A DNA stretch of 64,000 bases, from contig JAYRZB010000005.1 of assembly GCA_041916675.1 (NCBI GenBank), positions 62,001 to 126,000 of the forward strand, in the 5' to 3' direction. Of the stretch, positions 34,639 through 42,489 are shown piece after piece (positions within the stretch are counted from its first letter, which is position 1; each line of letters opens with the position of its first letter). Source of the DNA: JAYRZB01 sp041916675 (GTDB lineage: Bacteria > Pseudomonadota > Alphaproteobacteria > Rhizobiales > Devosiaceae). The position numbers and the translations under genes were made by a program. The notes beneath the pieces are model-generated. The model did not search any database. It worked only from the letters and a program-made list of their open reading frames with translations, and had not been told where the DNA came from.

Positions 34639-34716
34639 GAACTTCCTCCGCCAGCATGACCTGGTTCAGGTTCAATGGGTAACTCTCAGTTCCGGAACCC
34701 CGGAACACCCCAGCGA
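34639..34716 (-). promoter_or_regulatory. TPP riboswitch (THI element) upstream of thiBPQ
   Basis: Read on the minus strand, the region contains the conserved CTGAGA of the pyrimidine-sensing loop, ACCC, TTGAACCTGA, and ATGCTGGCGGAGGAAG closing the structure, preceded by GGGGTGTTCC. These are the conserved blocks of the thi box. It lies about 80 bases before thiB. The thiN ATG at 34749 is only about 30 bases beyond its 5' end, so the thiB promoter must overlap the thiN start. Confidence 0.95.
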
Positions 34717-34748
34717 GACACAAGACAAGTAGCGAGAGTTTTCACACC

Positions 34749-35447
34749 ATGCAAGACCTGCCGCCCTCGAACGGCGACGAGCCGCTGCTGGCCTTTGGCG
34801 GCGTATTGGCCGTGGTGGGCGGGGGGACGTTCGATCCCGCCATCCTGCGGGCACTGGCAGACATCGGTGCTGGCCTTGTGGGCGCAGATGGCGGAGGCGA
34901 TGCGATTGCAGCCGCCGGTCTTGTGCCCGATGCCATCATTGGTGACCTTGATTCGCTGGCCGATCCGGATGGCTGGGACGCCAGGACGCGGGTGATCCGG
35001 GTTGCCGAGCAGGTGACCACCGACTTTCAGAAAGTGCTGCGGCTGACCACGGCGCCGGTGACGGTGGCGCTGGGGATGACGGGCAAGCGGCTCGATCACA
35101 CGCTGGCGGCACTGAGCGCGGTGACGGAATATGCCGACGCACGCCGGATCATTCTGGTCGATGAGCACGATATTGCGCTGGCGGTGACGGGAGCCTTTTC
35201 GTTCGCCGTCGCACCGGGCGACCGGGTGTCGATCCACCCGCTGGCACCGATCGGGTTCGCGCGGTCGGAGGGGCTGGTCTATCCGCTCGATGGGCTGCGG
35301 CTTGCGCCGGGCGGGCTGATCGGCACCTCGAATGCGGCCTCGGGCCATTTCAGTATTGAACCCGATGCAGCATCGCAGGATGTGCCATGGCTGCTGATTG
35401 TGCCCGGGCGCTATCTGTTCGACCTGATCGCGCGGTTGCGTGGCTAG
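34749..35447 (+). CDS. thiN: Thiamine pyrophosphokinase
   Basis: Converts thiamine to thiamine pyrophosphate with ATP. Catalytic motifs are GADGGGDAIAAAG and AIIGDLDSLAD, with VTTDFQKVLR downstream and a C-terminal TPK-B1-like domain (GFARSEGLVYPLDGLRL). At 232 residues the size is normal. It is transcribed divergently from the riboswitch-controlled thiBPQ, so uptake and pyrophosphorylation are encoded together; any plus-strand promoter must lie within or behind the riboswitch DNA. Confidence 0.93.
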   Translation: MQDLPPSNGDEPLLAFGGVLAVVGGGTFDPAILRALADIGAGLVGADGGGDAIAAAGLVPDAIIGDLDSLADPDGWDARTRVIRVAEQVTTDFQKVLRLTTAPVTVALGMTGKRLDHTLAALSAVTEYADARRIILVDEHDIALAVTGAFSFAVAPGDRVSIHPLAPIGFARSEGLVYPLDGLRLAPGGLIGTSNAASGHFSIEPDAASQDVPWLLIVPGRYLFDLIARLRG

Positions 35448-35460
35448 CACGCGGCTGTGC

Positions 35461-35486
35461 CCCGCGCGGATTTCCGAGCGGGTTTT
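35461..35486 (+). terminator. Intrinsic terminator after thiN
   Basis: CCCGC-G-CGG-ATTT-CCG-A-GCGGG, a 8-bp stem with one internal G/A mismatch, followed by TTTT; 13 bases after the thiN stop. Confidence 0.7.
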
Positions 35487-35495
35487 GGTGCGGCG

Positions 35496-35561
35496 GTCTG
35501 GGGCAAAGTCGGCCTCAGTATGGGGTAGATAGTGTGGTGCGAAGCGTCCTTTGCCCCAGAC
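35496..35561. repeat. 13-bp perfect inverted repeat, possible structured RNA
   Basis: GTCTGGGGCAAAG (35496-35508) and CTTTGCCCCAGAC (35549-35561) are exact inverse copies separated by 40 bases; five T residues follow at 35569-35573. It is intergenic, matches no element I know, and could be a small RNA with its own terminator or the ends of a tiny mobile element. Confidence 0.6.
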
Positions 35562-35786
35562 AATGGGCTTTTTCACGAGGGCGATCCAGGTGACGGACCT
35601 TAACCGGCAGCTGTCGCTATAGCCTCGCGCGAAACCAGGCGACCCCGGCTTCCCCATTTCCCTTACCGCTGATCGTTCGTTGCAACCACGCCGCAACGGA
35701 GGGACGGGGCAATGATGATGGAGATTGAGAGGGCGGGGATAAGTTTTTGCGTGGGTGTTCGCTGCTCACCCCCACCTCCGGCTCCA

Positions 35787-35970
35787 CCCCCTGGGAGGGG
35801 ACTGTTTAATTGGAGCGCGCCGCACCCCCACCTTGATCCTCCCCCTGGCAGGGGGAGGAAACACGCAAGCATTGAAACACGGGCTCCCTCCCACTCGAGG
35901 GGGAGGGATGGGGTGGGGGTGAGGGAAGCCACCCACAGTCCAATGTGAACACTCCCCCTGGGAGGGGGAG
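35787..35970. repeat. Cluster of four C/G-rich palindromic repeats
   Basis: Four hairpin-forming copies: CCCC-CTGGGA-GGGG (35787-35800), CCTCCCCC-TGGCA-GGGGGAGG (35838-35858), TCCCTCCC-ACTCGAGG-GGGAGGGA (35885-35908) and CTCCCCC-TGGGA-GGGGGAG (35952-35970). Each is flanked by CACCCCCACC or its complement. They are related to the element between serC and serA and look like dispersed intergenic repeats of this lineage. Confidence 0.75.
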
Positions 35971-35988
35971 GAGGGAAGGGGGCAGATG

Positions 35989-36870
35989 CTAGGCGTCGGG
36001 GTGAGCGGCGCGGGCGGCGAGTTGAACGGCTTCCTGAACCTTTTCGAAGGCGCGGACCTCGATCTGGCGGATGCGCTCGCGCGAGACGTTGTATTCCTGT
36101 GCCAGCTCTTCGAGCGTGGCCGGGGTTTCCTGCAGGCGGCGGGCCTGGAAAATGGCCTTTTCGCGGTCGTTCAGGTCATCCATGGCCGAGGACAGGAGCG
36201 CCATGCGTTCCTGATATTCCTCGGAATTGCCAAGGGTGGTTTCCTGATCCGGGGTGTCGTCGACCAGCCAGTCCTGCCACTCGGACGTCCCCTCGTCGGC
36301 CTTCATCGGCGCATTGAGCGAGGCGTCGCCGGAAAGCCGCTGGTTCATCGACACCACTTCGTCTTCGGTGACCGAAAGCGTGGTGGCGATGTGCTTGATC
36401 TGATCGGGATGCAGGTTCCCATCCTCAAGCGCGGCGATCTGGCCCTTGATCTTGCGGAGGTTAAAGAACAGCCGCTTCTGGGCGGCCGTGGTGCCGATCT
36501 TGACCAGCGACCAGGACCGCAGGACGTATTCCTGGATCGCGGCGCGGATCCACCACATGGCGTAAGTGGCCAGCCTGAAACCCTTGTCGGGCTCGAAGCG
36601 CTTGACGGCATGCATCAGCCCCACATTGCCTTCCGAGATCACTTCGGCAATCGGCAGGCCATAGCCGCGATAACCCATGGCGATCTTGGCCACGAGCCGC
36701 AGGTGGGAGGTGATGAGTTTCTGGGCCGCGCCGGGATCGGCATGCTCCTTGTAGCGCTTGGCCAGCATGAATTCTTCATCCGGTTCCAGCATGGGGAACT
36801 TGCGGATTTCTTGCAGATAGCGATTGAGGCCGCCCTCGGCGCTCAATACGGGCAGATTGGTCTGGGCCAT
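35989..36870 (-). CDS. rpoH: RNA polymerase heat-shock sigma factor RpoH
   Basis: Sigma-32 of 293 residues directing transcription of chaperone and protease genes. Region 2 contains DPGAAQKLITSHLRLVAKIAMGYRGYGLP and the RATYAMWWIRAAIQEY-like core (LATYAMWWIRAAIQEYVLR), followed by the RpoH box region (QKRLFFNLRKIK). The C-terminal region 4 holds LAQEYNVSRERIRQIEVRAFEKVQ. The start MAQTNLPVLSAEGG matches the family; the longer frame is an unlikely extension. FtsH, encoded earlier in the window, degrades RpoH in well-studied bacteria. Confidence 0.96.
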   Translation of the reverse strand: MAQTNLPVLSAEGGLNRYLQEIRKFPMLEPDEEFMLAKRYKEHADPGAAQKLITSHLRLVAKIAMGYRGYGLPIAEVISEGNVGLMHAVKRFEPDKGFRLATYAMWWIRAAIQEYVLRSWSLVKIGTTAAQKRLFFNLRKIKGQIAALEDGNLHPDQIKHIATTLSVTEDEVVSMNQRLSGDASLNAPMKADEGTSEWQDWLVDDTPDQETTLGNSEEYQERMALLSSAMDDLNDREKAIFQARRLQETPATLEELAQEYNVSRERIRQIEVRAFEKVQEAVQLAARAAHPDA

Positions 36871-37040
36871 GAATGCACCCCTTTTCCGGCCACAACGGGC
36901 CATCCCGTTCCCCGTGTCCAATGCGGCACACAGCGGGATTGGGAAATAATATAGGTGGAAATCAGGCGTTGATAAGACCACGCCCCGCGCAATTTTTTGG
37001 GGTAGCGCCGTGATCGGGCGTGATGGAACCCTATAGATGT

Positions 37041-38060
37041 CTAGCGCGCAAAAGCCTGGTTGTAGGGTTCGAGCGCGGCTTCGAGCGCTGCAAGGTCGGG
37101 CGGCAGCGGGGCCTCAAAGAACATTTCCTTGCCGGATTTGGGGTGCTCGAAGCCGAGTTCGGCGGCGTGGAGAGCCTGCCGGCCAAGCCCGTCGACGATG
37201 GCGCGCAGCTCGTGGGGCAGGCGGCGGCTCTTGGTGGCATAGCCCGAGGCATAGACGGAATCGGCCACCAGCGGATGGCCGATATGGGCCATGTGCACGC
37301 GGATCTGGTGGGTGCGGCCGGTTTCGAGCTGGCAGACCACCTTGGTGATACCCCAGCCCTCGCCGCCAAAGCGGGCTTCAACGCCATAGTGGGTGATGGC
37401 CTCGCGCCCATCCTTGCGCACTGCCTGTTTCAGGCGCGAATTGGCGTCGCGCCCCAGCGGGGCATCGATCGAGCCGCGGGCGCTTTCGGTCATGCCCCAG
37501 ACATAGGCGAGATAGGCGCGGTGCAGCGGACCGGTGCGGCCATGATCGGCGAACTGTGCCGACAGGTGCTGGTGGGCCTGATCGGTCTTGGCGGCCACCA
37601 TGACGCCGGAGGTATCCTTATCGAGCCGATGCACAATGCCCGGGCGCTTGACCCCGCCAATGCCAACCAGACTATCGCCACAGTGATAGAGCAGCGCATT
37701 GACCAGCGTGCCAGTCAGATTGCCGACAGCGGGATGGACCACCATGCCGACCGGCTTGTTGATCACAATAAGGTGTTTATCTTCGAACAGAATATCGAGC
37801 GGAATATTTTCAGCGACGGGCTCAGCCTCTTCGGGCGGGGGCGCCAGCAGCGTTATCACTTCATCAAGCTTGACCTTGTACTTGGGCTCGACAACGGTTT
37901 GGCCATTGATCGAAACCGCGCCTGCGACTATCAGGTCCTTGACGCGGGAGCGGCTGAAGGCTGAAAGACCCCGCGCCAGAACGCCATCGAGGCGATCACC
38001 GGCATCGGCCGCCGTGACCACAACCTGCCATTCCACTTCCTCACCGGATAATTCCTGCAT
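37041..38060 (-). CDS. rluD: Ribosomal large subunit pseudouridine synthase (RluD-like)
   Basis: RluA-family enzyme of 339 residues that isomerises uridines in 23S rRNA. An S4 RNA-binding domain (residues about 20-80: LDGVLARGLSAFSRSRVKDLI) precedes the catalytic domain with the active Asp in HRLDKDTSGVMV and the RTHQIRVHMAHIGHPLVAD motif. The start ATG (38058-38060) has AGGAG six bases upstream. It overlaps by two bases the start codon of the divergent gene at 38059, so the two 5' ends are head to head with no spacer. Confidence 0.9.
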   Translation of the reverse strand: MQELSGEEVEWQVVVTAADAGDRLDGVLARGLSAFSRSRVKDLIVAGAVSINGQTVVEPKYKVKLDEVITLLAPPPEEAEPVAENIPLDILFEDKHLIVINKPVGMVVHPAVGNLTGTLVNALLYHCGDSLVGIGGVKRPGIVHRLDKDTSGVMVAAKTDQAHQHLSAQFADHGRTGPLHRAYLAYVWGMTESARGSIDAPLGRDANSRLKQAVRKDGREAITHYGVEARFGGEGWGITKVVCQLETGRTHQIRVHMAHIGHPLVADSVYASGYATKSRRLPHELRAIVDGLGRQALHAAELGFEHPKSGKEMFFEAPLPPDLAALEAALEPYNQAFAR

Positions 38061-38454
38061 GAGCGCTCCTAATCCTTCCGCCGAACCGCAAACCAATGAA
38101 CTCACGCCTGAAGCCCGGGCCATCATCGGCCGTGCCCGTCGCGCGTTCCTGGTTTCGATGGGTGTCTTGTTGCTGGGCTTTATCGCTATTGGCATCGCAC
38201 TTGTCTATCGCAGTTCGCGCGATACACCGCCCGCCGAACCGGTTGAGGCCATTGCCCCGGTGGTGATCGAACAACCGGGCGATGCTTATGCGGCTCCGGA
38301 ACTCAAAATCCCGGCGGATGCGCAGATCCTTTCGGCTTCGGCTGGCGAGGGGCTGGTGAGCGTGACCTATATGAGCGGGGCGATCACCAGCGTGCGCATC
38401 TATGATGGCAAGACCGGCCAGGTGCTGCAGGATATTCCGATCAGCTTTGAATAA
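38059..38454 (+). CDS. Small single-span membrane protein, possibly DUF6476-like
   Basis: 131 residues. A charged N-terminus with TPEARAIIGRARRAF is followed by one membrane helix (about 33-50, LVSMGVLLLGFIAIGIALVY) and a periplasmic domain with ELKIPADAQILSASAGEGLVSVTY and VRIYDGKTGQVLQDI, reminiscent of a single propeller-blade hairpin. I associate this type with DUF6476 next to rluA/rluD genes in alphaproteobacteria, from memory. Its ATG overlaps the divergent rluD start, and no strong Shine-Dalgarno is visible, so a leaderless transcript is possible. It faces the coiled-coil gene tail to tail, 3 bases away. Confidence 0.75.
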   Translation: MSAPNPSAEPQTNELTPEARAIIGRARRAFLVSMGVLLLGFIAIGIALVYRSSRDTPPAEPVEAIAPVVIEQPGDAYAAPELKIPADAQILSASAGEGLVSVTYMSGAITSVRIYDGKTGQVLQDIPISFE

Positions 38455-38457
38455 GGC

Positions 38458-39630
38458 TCAGCGGTTCTGCAATTCGCGCAGGGCCGCCAGTCGATCCGAC
38501 ACCACGCCTTTTGGCACCCCGTCATTGGCGGGGGGCTGGCGCAGGGGCAGGCCATCGATGAGCGCGCCATCGTCGGCAAAGCGCTGCACACGGTCAAACA
38601 GGCTTTCGGTGGTGTCCGATGGCCCCTCTTCGAGCGCATAAACCAGTCGGCTGACATCGGCGGCGATATCGTTGAGGCGTTCGCGCATATGGGCCTGCGA
38701 AATCCGCTCGCTGTCCCAGTCGGCCATGATCTGGCTTTCCACCCCCAGCACCTTGGTGCGCAGGGCTTCGACTTCGGCCTCAAGCGAGAGCTTTTCGGCC
38801 AGCAACTGGCCATGGCGCTGTTCGCCGCCCTCAACGATCTGTTCGGTCTGTTCGAGCAGGGCATTGAGCTGGTTTTCGGCGTTGGCGATGCGGGCCTCCG
38901 CCACCACCAGTTCGGCGCTGGCGCGGGTAGCCGCATCGTCCTGGCTGGCCAGCGCCTTGCGCAGTTCTGCGGCGGCCTGGCTGGCCTCGAACGAGCGCCG
39001 GTCCGAGGATTCAAGCGTTGCAATCAGGTTGCGGCCCTGTTCCTCGAGGAAGGCGGCGCGCTTGCGCTCGACGGCCAGCGCGGTCAGCAGGTCATCGATG
39101 TCGCGGTCATAATCGCCTGAAAGGGCGGCACCATCGGCGCGGATGGAGGGCGGAAGGCTGGAGCGGATGGCATTGCGGGCGGTATCGAGCTCCTTGGCCT
39201 TGGCGGCAAAATCCATGTCGCGCATGCGCAGCCGCTGGGCAAGGTCGGCCTGCTCCTTCTCAAGCTCGAGAATGCGGCGGCGCGAGGCAGCCTCCCGCTC
39301 CTCAAGTTCCTGCACGATGGCCAGATGCTGGTCGCGATCGGATTTGAGCATGGTCAGGTCGTTCTTCTTGCGACCGATGTCGTTCATCTGGTCGGCAAGG
39401 CGCTTGCGCAGCGCTTCGACATTCATTTCAAGGCGGCGGGTGGACAGCGCAAATTCGGCCCGCAACTGGTCCTTGTCGGCTCGGAATTCGGCCATGGTCA
39501 CCGGGGTTGCGGCCTCGATGCGCTTGGTGGTCAGGCGCACGGCGCGCTGCCAGATGGCGGGCATGATCACCAGAGCAATAAGCCCGGCGGCCAGGGCGCC
39601 CAGGGCAAAATACATGATGGATTCGACCAT
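38458..39630 (-). CDS. Membrane-anchored coiled-coil protein of unknown function
   Basis: 390 residues. An N-terminal membrane helix (MVESIMYFALGALAAGLIALVIMP) is followed by a very long helical, charged region with heptad-like patterns: KDQLRAEFALSTRRLEMNVEALRKRLADQ, REAASRRRILELEKEQADLAQRL and AELRKALASQDDAATRASAEL. The C-terminus becomes less structured near FADDGALIDGLPLRQPP. It is a cytoplasmic coiled-coil anchored by one span. No catalytic motif is visible. Similar proteins are conserved but uncharacterised in Hyphomicrobiales, as far as I recall. Start chosen at the ATG directly before the membrane helix. Confidence 0.8.
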   Translation of the reverse strand: MVESIMYFALGALAAGLIALVIMPAIWQRAVRLTTKRIEAATPVTMAEFRADKDQLRAEFALSTRRLEMNVEALRKRLADQMNDIGRKKNDLTMLKSDRDQHLAIVQELEEREAASRRRILELEKEQADLAQRLRMRDMDFAAKAKELDTARNAIRSSLPPSIRADGAALSGDYDRDIDDLLTALAVERKRAAFLEEQGRNLIATLESSDRRSFEASQAAAELRKALASQDDAATRASAELVVAEARIANAENQLNALLEQTEQIVEGGEQRHGQLLAEKLSLEAEVEALRTKVLGVESQIMADWDSERISQAHMRERLNDIAADVSRLVYALEEGPSDTTESLFDRVQRFADDGALIDGLPLRQPPANDGVPKGVVSDRLAALRELQNR

Positions 39631-39766
39631 AGCCTTACTCCGCAAGCGCCCTCGATACTGTGAGGGTGCGATACGCCGCAAATAAAATGACAGCAATGGC
39701 GCTGCCGCACCATGTTTGCCAATGGTTAACCTTACCCAATGTCGGGCGTCTGGTCACCAAACAAGA

Positions 39767-39792
39767 AAATGGCCGCTCATGAGCGGCCATTT
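39767..39792 (-). terminator. Intrinsic terminator after the DUF1134 gene
   Basis: AAATGGCCGCTC-AT-GAGCGGCCATTT, a near-perfect 12-bp palindrome; on the minus strand it continues TTTTC. It lies about 30 bases past the stop of the gene at 39821. Confidence 0.85.
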
Positions 39793-39820
39793 GAGGTGAA
39801 TGGGGACTGAACGGATCAGG

Positions 39821-40396
39821 TCAGAAGGGATTCCAGGTCGGCTGGTCGGTGAACTTGAGGTAGCCCACATTGATGCCCAGCCGCGCGCCGAGCCCCGAGC
39901 GGATGGGGACCATGACAATTTCTTTGCGCTTGATCACCGTCATGCCCAGCCCGCCCACCACATAGGCCGAGCCATCGACGCCGGGAAAACGTCCCATCAC
40001 CGATTCCAGGCTGGACAGGTTATAGACCAGCATCATGACCTTGGAGCCGTCGCCACCCATGTCGAGCCCGATCGAGGGGCCCTGCCAATAGACCGGCAGC
40101 TCGCCGGCATTGCGGGTATAGAGCGTGCCCTGGCCGTAGCGGGCGCCGGCAATGAAGGCACCGGAGCCTTCTTCGCCGAGGATATAGCCGTTGGGCAGGC
40201 CGAACTGGGACACGGCGCGCTCAACCAGCGAGGCCAGCCCCTGGGCTACCGATCCGAAGAACTGACTGCCGGTCTCCACCAGTTCTTCGCCCGAATAGGT
40301 ATCGGACAGCGAACCGCCGCTCTGGGCGAGGGCCAGCTGGGGGGCAGCAACCAGACCGAGAAGCAGGGTCAGGCTCAAAGCCAATCGTCTCAACAT
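39821..40396 (-). CDS. eipA: DUF1134 envelope integrity protein (EipA family)
   Basis: 191-residue secreted protein with a Sec signal (MLRRLALSLTLLLGLVAAPQLALA). The DUF1134 core is visible as GSGAFIAGARYGQGTLYTRNAG, VYWQGPSIGLDMGGDGSKVMMLVYNL and VVGGLGMTV. Its best-known member, EipA of Brucella, is a periplasmic beta protein needed for envelope integrity and O-polysaccharide-dependent fitness, regulated by CtrA there. The mechanism is unresolved. No convincing CtrA box was found directly upstream here. Confidence 0.85.
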   Translation of the reverse strand: MLRRLALSLTLLLGLVAAPQLALAQSGGSLSDTYSGEELVETGSQFFGSVAQGLASLVERAVSQFGLPNGYILGEEGSGAFIAGARYGQGTLYTRNAGELPVYWQGPSIGLDMGGDGSKVMMLVYNLSSLESVMGRFPGVDGSAYVVGGLGMTVIKRKEIVMVPIRSGLGARLGINVGYLKFTDQPTWNPF

Positions 40397-40519
40397 CTCG
40401 ATAGTACTCCTGGTCGGTTAGGGTGCCCGCAGGCTTCGCCCGGTTCTTTACGAAGGGCTCACGCATTGCCGGTAAGCTCTGCCTCAGCGCCTTTCTCAAA
40501 CTAGGCGGTCATCACGGCG

Positions 40520-41023
40520 ATGATGCGGCAAATCTGTAAACAAATCTTAACCATGCGGGCCGGGATACGGGCATTTTTGCTGGTGCTGGCGCTGTTGCCG
40601 GCCGGGCAGGGCATGGCGGCGGCGATTTCGACCATCATCGTGTCAGACCCCCTGACCGGGATTGCCATCGATGGCTGGGACCCGGTGAGTTATTTCGCTG
40701 ATCCAGAGCCGCAAAAGGGCAGTCCGGAGAACGAATATGTCTGGCAGGGCGTGTCGTGGTATTTTTCCAGTCCCGCCAATCGTGATGTGTTTATCCGCAA
40801 TCCCGAAATCTACTCGCCGCAGTTCGGCGGCCACTGCGGCATGAGCATGGCGCGCGGATACCTCTCGGATGGCAACCCCACTTACTATGTGCTGCACCGC
40901 CAGCGGCTCTATCTGTTTTACTCGGCCGGTAACCGGGAGAGTTTTCTGCTCGAGCCGGACAGTGCTGCATCCAAGGCGGCCAAGGCCTGGGTTGAATTGT
41001 CCAAGACGCTTTCCACCCAATAG
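40520..41023 (+). CDS. Secreted YHS-domain protein
   Basis: 167 residues with a Sec signal (ending near MAAA, residue 36). The mature part has the YHS-type arrangement IAIDGWDPVSYF, WQGVSWYFSSPANRDVFIRNPEIYSPQFGGHCGMSMARGY and YVLHRQRLYLFYS. YHS proteins are often metal-associated; the single cysteine and His in GGHCGMS could bind metal, but function is unproven. It precedes chpT by 80 bases on the same strand. Confidence 0.8.
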   Translation: MMRQICKQILTMRAGIRAFLLVLALLPAGQGMAAAISTIIVSDPLTGIAIDGWDPVSYFADPEPQKGSPENEYVWQGVSWYFSSPANRDVFIRNPEIYSPQFGGHCGMSMARGYLSDGNPTYYVLHRQRLYLFYSAGNRESFLLEPDSAASKAAKAWVELSKTLSTQ

Positions 41024-41103
41024 CACCGGTTTGTTGCCCAAGGCAGGAATGCCGGTAAAGTGGCCGAATTGATTCTCGCCCGCGCCAGCATCCGGAGATC
41101 CCC

Positions 41104-41847
41104 ATGGCCGACCTCATCGAACTCAAAGCCACAGATCTTGCCGCCATGCTCTGCTCGCGCGTCTGCCACGACCTGATCAACCCCGTCGGGGCCATCGGCA
41201 ACGGCCTCGAAGTGCTGGCCGACCCGGCGCAGGCCGAAATGGCGCCGTTTGCCCGCGACCTGATCTCGAATGCGGCCAACCAGGCCCGCACCAAGCTCGA
41301 ATTCGCCCGGCTCGCCTATGGGGCCTCCTCGACGGCGGGGACGGATTTCGATACGCGCGAATGCGAGCGGGTGGCCAAGCTGCTGTTCGGCATCGAGAAG
41401 GCCGACCTCGTCTGGAATGTGCCGCTGATCCTTCTGCCCAAGCACAAGGCCAAGCTGCTCATGAACATGCTGCTGATCGCGGCCGGTTCGGTGCCGCGCG
41501 GCGGCACGGTGACGGTGACCGTGGAAGGTCCGGCGGGCGAGGAGACGTTCCGCTTTGTGTCCAAGGGCCCCAAGACGCTGATCCCCTCGGGTTCGGAAGG
41601 ACTGCTCTCGGGTGCGCCCGAAGAGGGCGTGGACGCGCGCGGCATCCAGCCGTTTTACACCGGGATCCTGGCGCGCATGACCAATATGGCGATCAGCATC
41701 GGGATCGTGGACGAAGAATTCGTTCTGACCGCAACGCCGATCAAGGCCGAAGCGGAGGTGGCGCCGGCGGCCGATGTGGCACCGGACGTCAGTGAAACAA
41801 CGATCCCGGTTGCAGAAAACAATCCAGAAAATCAACCGACTGCGTGA
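41104..41847 (+). CDS. chpT: Histidine phosphotransferase ChpT
   Basis: Relays phosphate from the hybrid kinase CckA to CtrA and CpdR in the alphaproteobacterial cell-cycle phosphorelay. The phosphorylated residue is His 22 in SRVCHDLINPVGAIGNGLE. The C-terminal half resembles a degenerate histidine-kinase ATPase domain without nucleotide-binding motifs, as in Caulobacter and Brucella ChpT. The C-terminus has an Ala/Val/Glu-rich tail. 247 residues. It sits two genes from ctrA, its receiving partner. Confidence 0.9.
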   Translation: MADLIELKATDLAAMLCSRVCHDLINPVGAIGNGLEVLADPAQAEMAPFARDLISNAANQARTKLEFARLAYGASSTAGTDFDTRECERVAKLLFGIEKADLVWNVPLILLPKHKAKLLMNMLLIAAGSVPRGGTVTVTVEGPAGEETFRFVSKGPKTLIPSGSEGLLSGAPEEGVDARGIQPFYTGILARMTNMAISIGIVDEEFVLTATPIKAEAEVAPAADVAPDVSETTIPVAENNPENQPTA

Positions 41848-41977
41848 AATCGCGCCCAGCGGTTGGACTTTGCTAACCAATCTTAGGCAAGTATGGGTGA
41901 TAGTCCCTACTAAGCCCTTGCTGCCCGTTGTATGACGGAACAGCGGACGGGCAACGCTTCTGGCTGGGTAGATACCG

Positions 41978-42358
41978 ATGAAATCCTGTCTGATCGTTGA
42001 TGACTCAAGTGTGGTGCGCAAAGTGGCGCGCCGAATTCTTGAGGACATGGACTATATCGTCCAGGAGGCCGAGGACGGGCAGGAGGCATTCGATAAATGC
42101 CGCCAGGAAATGCCCGACGCGATCCTGCTCGACTGGAACATGCCCATCATGGGCGGTATCGAATTCCTGAAACTGCTGCGGGCCTATGTCGGGGGCGAGA
42201 AGCCGCGCGTGGTATTCTGCACCACCGAGCACGACGTGGGGCAGATTGCGCTGGCGCTTAAGGCCGGGGCCAATGAGTACATGATGAAGCCGTTCGACCG
42301 GCCGCTGCTCGAATCCAAATTCGTCACCAGTGACACTCTGCTGGCTGCGACCGGCTAG
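41978..42358 (+). CDS. Single-domain response regulator (CheY-like)
   Basis: 126-residue receiver without an output domain. The acidic pocket is D8-D9, the phosphorylation site D52 (ILLDWNMPIMGG), the switch Thr in FCTTE and Lys in MMKPFD. It is not CpdR (different N-terminus) and not an obvious DivK. Proteins of this kind accompany chpT and ctrA in several Hyphomicrobiales, to my recollection. It could accept phosphate from the same relay or act in chemotaxis. It is convergent with ctrA, with a strong terminator in between. Confidence 0.85.
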   Translation: MKSCLIVDDSSVVRKVARRILEDMDYIVQEAEDGQEAFDKCRQEMPDAILLDWNMPIMGGIEFLKLLRAYVGGEKPRVVFCTTEHDVGQIALALKAGANEYMMKPFDRPLLESKFVTSDTLLAATG

Positions 42359-42426
42359 ACCCAACTTCCTTTCAGGCTGAACAATGCCGGTGCGGCAGGC
42401 CGCGCTGCTCTTGTGTCTTGGGCAAC

Positions 42427-42454
42427 AAAAACCCCGCGCACGAGGCGCGGGGTT
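42427..42454 (-). terminator. Intrinsic terminator after ctrA
   Basis: AACCCCGCG and CGCGGGGTT form a 9-bp stem with a 7-base loop; on the minus strand it is followed by TTTTGTTG. It lies 36 bases past the ctrA stop. Confidence 0.88.
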
Positions 42455-42489
42455 CGGGGAAGGCGAAGTGCTTAGGTCCGCCGGTAATC

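Larger units (their letters stand above)
35448..35988. other. Gene-free region with hairpins and repeats (thiN-rpoH)
   Basis: 541 bases without a convincing gene. It holds, in order, the thiN terminator (35461-35486), a 13-bp perfect inverted repeat with 40 bases between its arms (35496-35561), about 200 bases with no structure I recognise, and four C/G-rich palindromes (35787-35970) running up to the rpoH stop. Confidence 0.7.

Noticed and set aside
36882..36981. N-terminal extension of RpoH
   Set aside because: The added residues are not sigma-like and the internal MAQTNLPVLS start matches the family.
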